Below are positions 63,634 through 64,000 of a stretch of DNA of 64,000 nucleotides, piece after piece (within the stretch, counting starts at the first letter, position 1; every line of letters starts with the position of its first letter). The position numbers and the translations under genes were made by a program. Below the pieces are notes generated by a model. That model worked only from the letters and a program-made list of their open reading frames with translations. It did not search any database and was not told the origin of the DNA. Source of the stretch: an uncultured Litoreibacter sp. (GTDB lineage Bacteria > Pseudomonadota > Alphaproteobacteria > Rhodobacterales > Rhodobacteraceae); assembly GCF_947487515.1 (NCBI RefSeq), contig NZ_CANKWO010000003.1, forward strand, positions 575,103-639,102, read 5' to 3'.

Positions 63634-64000
63634 ATGACATCTGCTGTACTGCCGACCTATTCACGGGCGAATATGAGCTTTGAAACCGGTGAGGGGAGCT
63701 GGTTGATCGCGCGAGATGGCACGCGATATTTGGACTTGGGCGCTGGCATTGCGGTAACGGGGCTTGGGCACGCCCATCCGGCTTTGGTCAAGGTGCTGCA
63801 AGATCAGGCGGGCGCGCTTTGGCACACCTCCAACCTTTACCAAATTCCACACCAAGAGGCGTTGGCCCAGAAGTTGAGCGACGCGACATTCGCAGACACG
63901 ATGTTTTTCACCAATTCGGGCGCCGAAGCGATGGAATGCGCAATCAAGATGGCGCGCAAATACTGGTACGACAAAGGCCAGCCGGACCGGGTGAACATCA
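63634..64000 (+). CDS. argD: Acetylornithine aminotransferase (N-terminal part)
   Basis: The first 122 residues of a class III PLP aminotransferase are present, and the gene runs past the window edge. Family motifs include GSWLIARDGTRYLDLGAGIA, GLGHAHPALVKVLQDQ, LWHTSNLYQIP and FFTNSGAEAMECAIKMARKY, typical of ArgD/AstC. The enzyme transfers the amino group to N-acetylglutamate semialdehyde in arginine synthesis. AAGGAAA precedes the ATG at 63634 by about nine bases. The Arg-codon leader upstream supports the arginine assignment over other class III aminotransferases. Confidence 0.9.
   Translation, partial: MTSAVLPTYSRANMSFETGEGSWLIARDGTRYLDLGAGIAVTGLGHAHPALVKVLQDQAGALWHTSNLYQIPHQEALAQKLSDATFADTMFFTNSGAEAMECAIKMARKYWYDKGQPDRVNI

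Overview
The window looks like a chromosome segment of a Rhodobacteraceae (Roseobacter-group) alphaproteobacterium. The evidence is the core gene content and order: purine-nucleoside ABC transporter next to xdhABC, dnaE-slyX-hisS-hisZ-hisG, a DUF1489 gene, a cobalamin-dependent nrdJ, nadABC, tctABC with tctDE, and argD. Start codons, operon overlaps and protein similarity all fit this group, but the assignment is from recognition only. I saw no rRNA, tRNA or CRISPR array.

Layout. 1-7.6 kb (minus): an overlapping operon for purine uptake and oxidation (ABC permeases, ATPase, xdhC, xdhB, xdhA), with an ArsR-type regulator upstream. 8.1-17.9 kb: housekeeping genes (dnaE, slyX, hisS-hisZ-hisG, DUF1489, nrdJ). 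18-28.3 kb: a defence island with an XRE regulator, an unknown gene, a metallophosphoesterase, a Phd-type antitoxin without a visible toxin, then a type IC restriction-modification operon (HTH protein, hsdM, hsdS, a PrrC-like anticodon nuclease, hsdR) and a convergent GIY-YIG protein. 28.3-32.2 kb: a type VI secretion cargo cassette (DUF4123 adaptor, frameshifted effector, immunity candidate) between two 79-bp direct repeats. 32.2-37.3 kb: nadCBA, a Dabb protein and pabB. 37.6-39.4 kb: an orphan TniQ. 39.8-46 kb: tctABC, tctDE and a PgtC-like binding protein. 46.2-50.3 kb (minus): a second type VI cargo cassette, a displaced remnant of an older effector, and a thioredoxin joined in frame to a truncated IS3 OrfA. 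50.8-56 kb: an IS1595-type zinc-ribbon protein and a Tn7-like tnsA-tnsB-x-tnsC operon in which tnsB and tnsC carry apparent frameshifts. 56-62.8 kb: a mercury and copper resistance island (Crp/Fnr, MerR, MerF, GDCCVxC protein, two cytochromes c, multicopper oxidase, CopD, CopC, glutaredoxin-MauE protein, CueR). 63.5-64 kb: a short arginine-rich leader ORF and the start of argD.

How the parts work together. The core blocks look intact and tightly coupled by ATGA-type overlaps. The accessory blocks between them show repeated insertion and decay: four probable indels, truncated transposases, dispersed intergenic repeats and a duplicated effector fragment. The most notable items are the anticodon nuclease guarding a type IC restriction system whose HsdS has a tandem 12-bp spacer repeat, the two mobile type VI toxin cassettes, the transposase-thioredoxin fusion, the mer locus without merA, and the putative Arg-codon leader ahead of argD.
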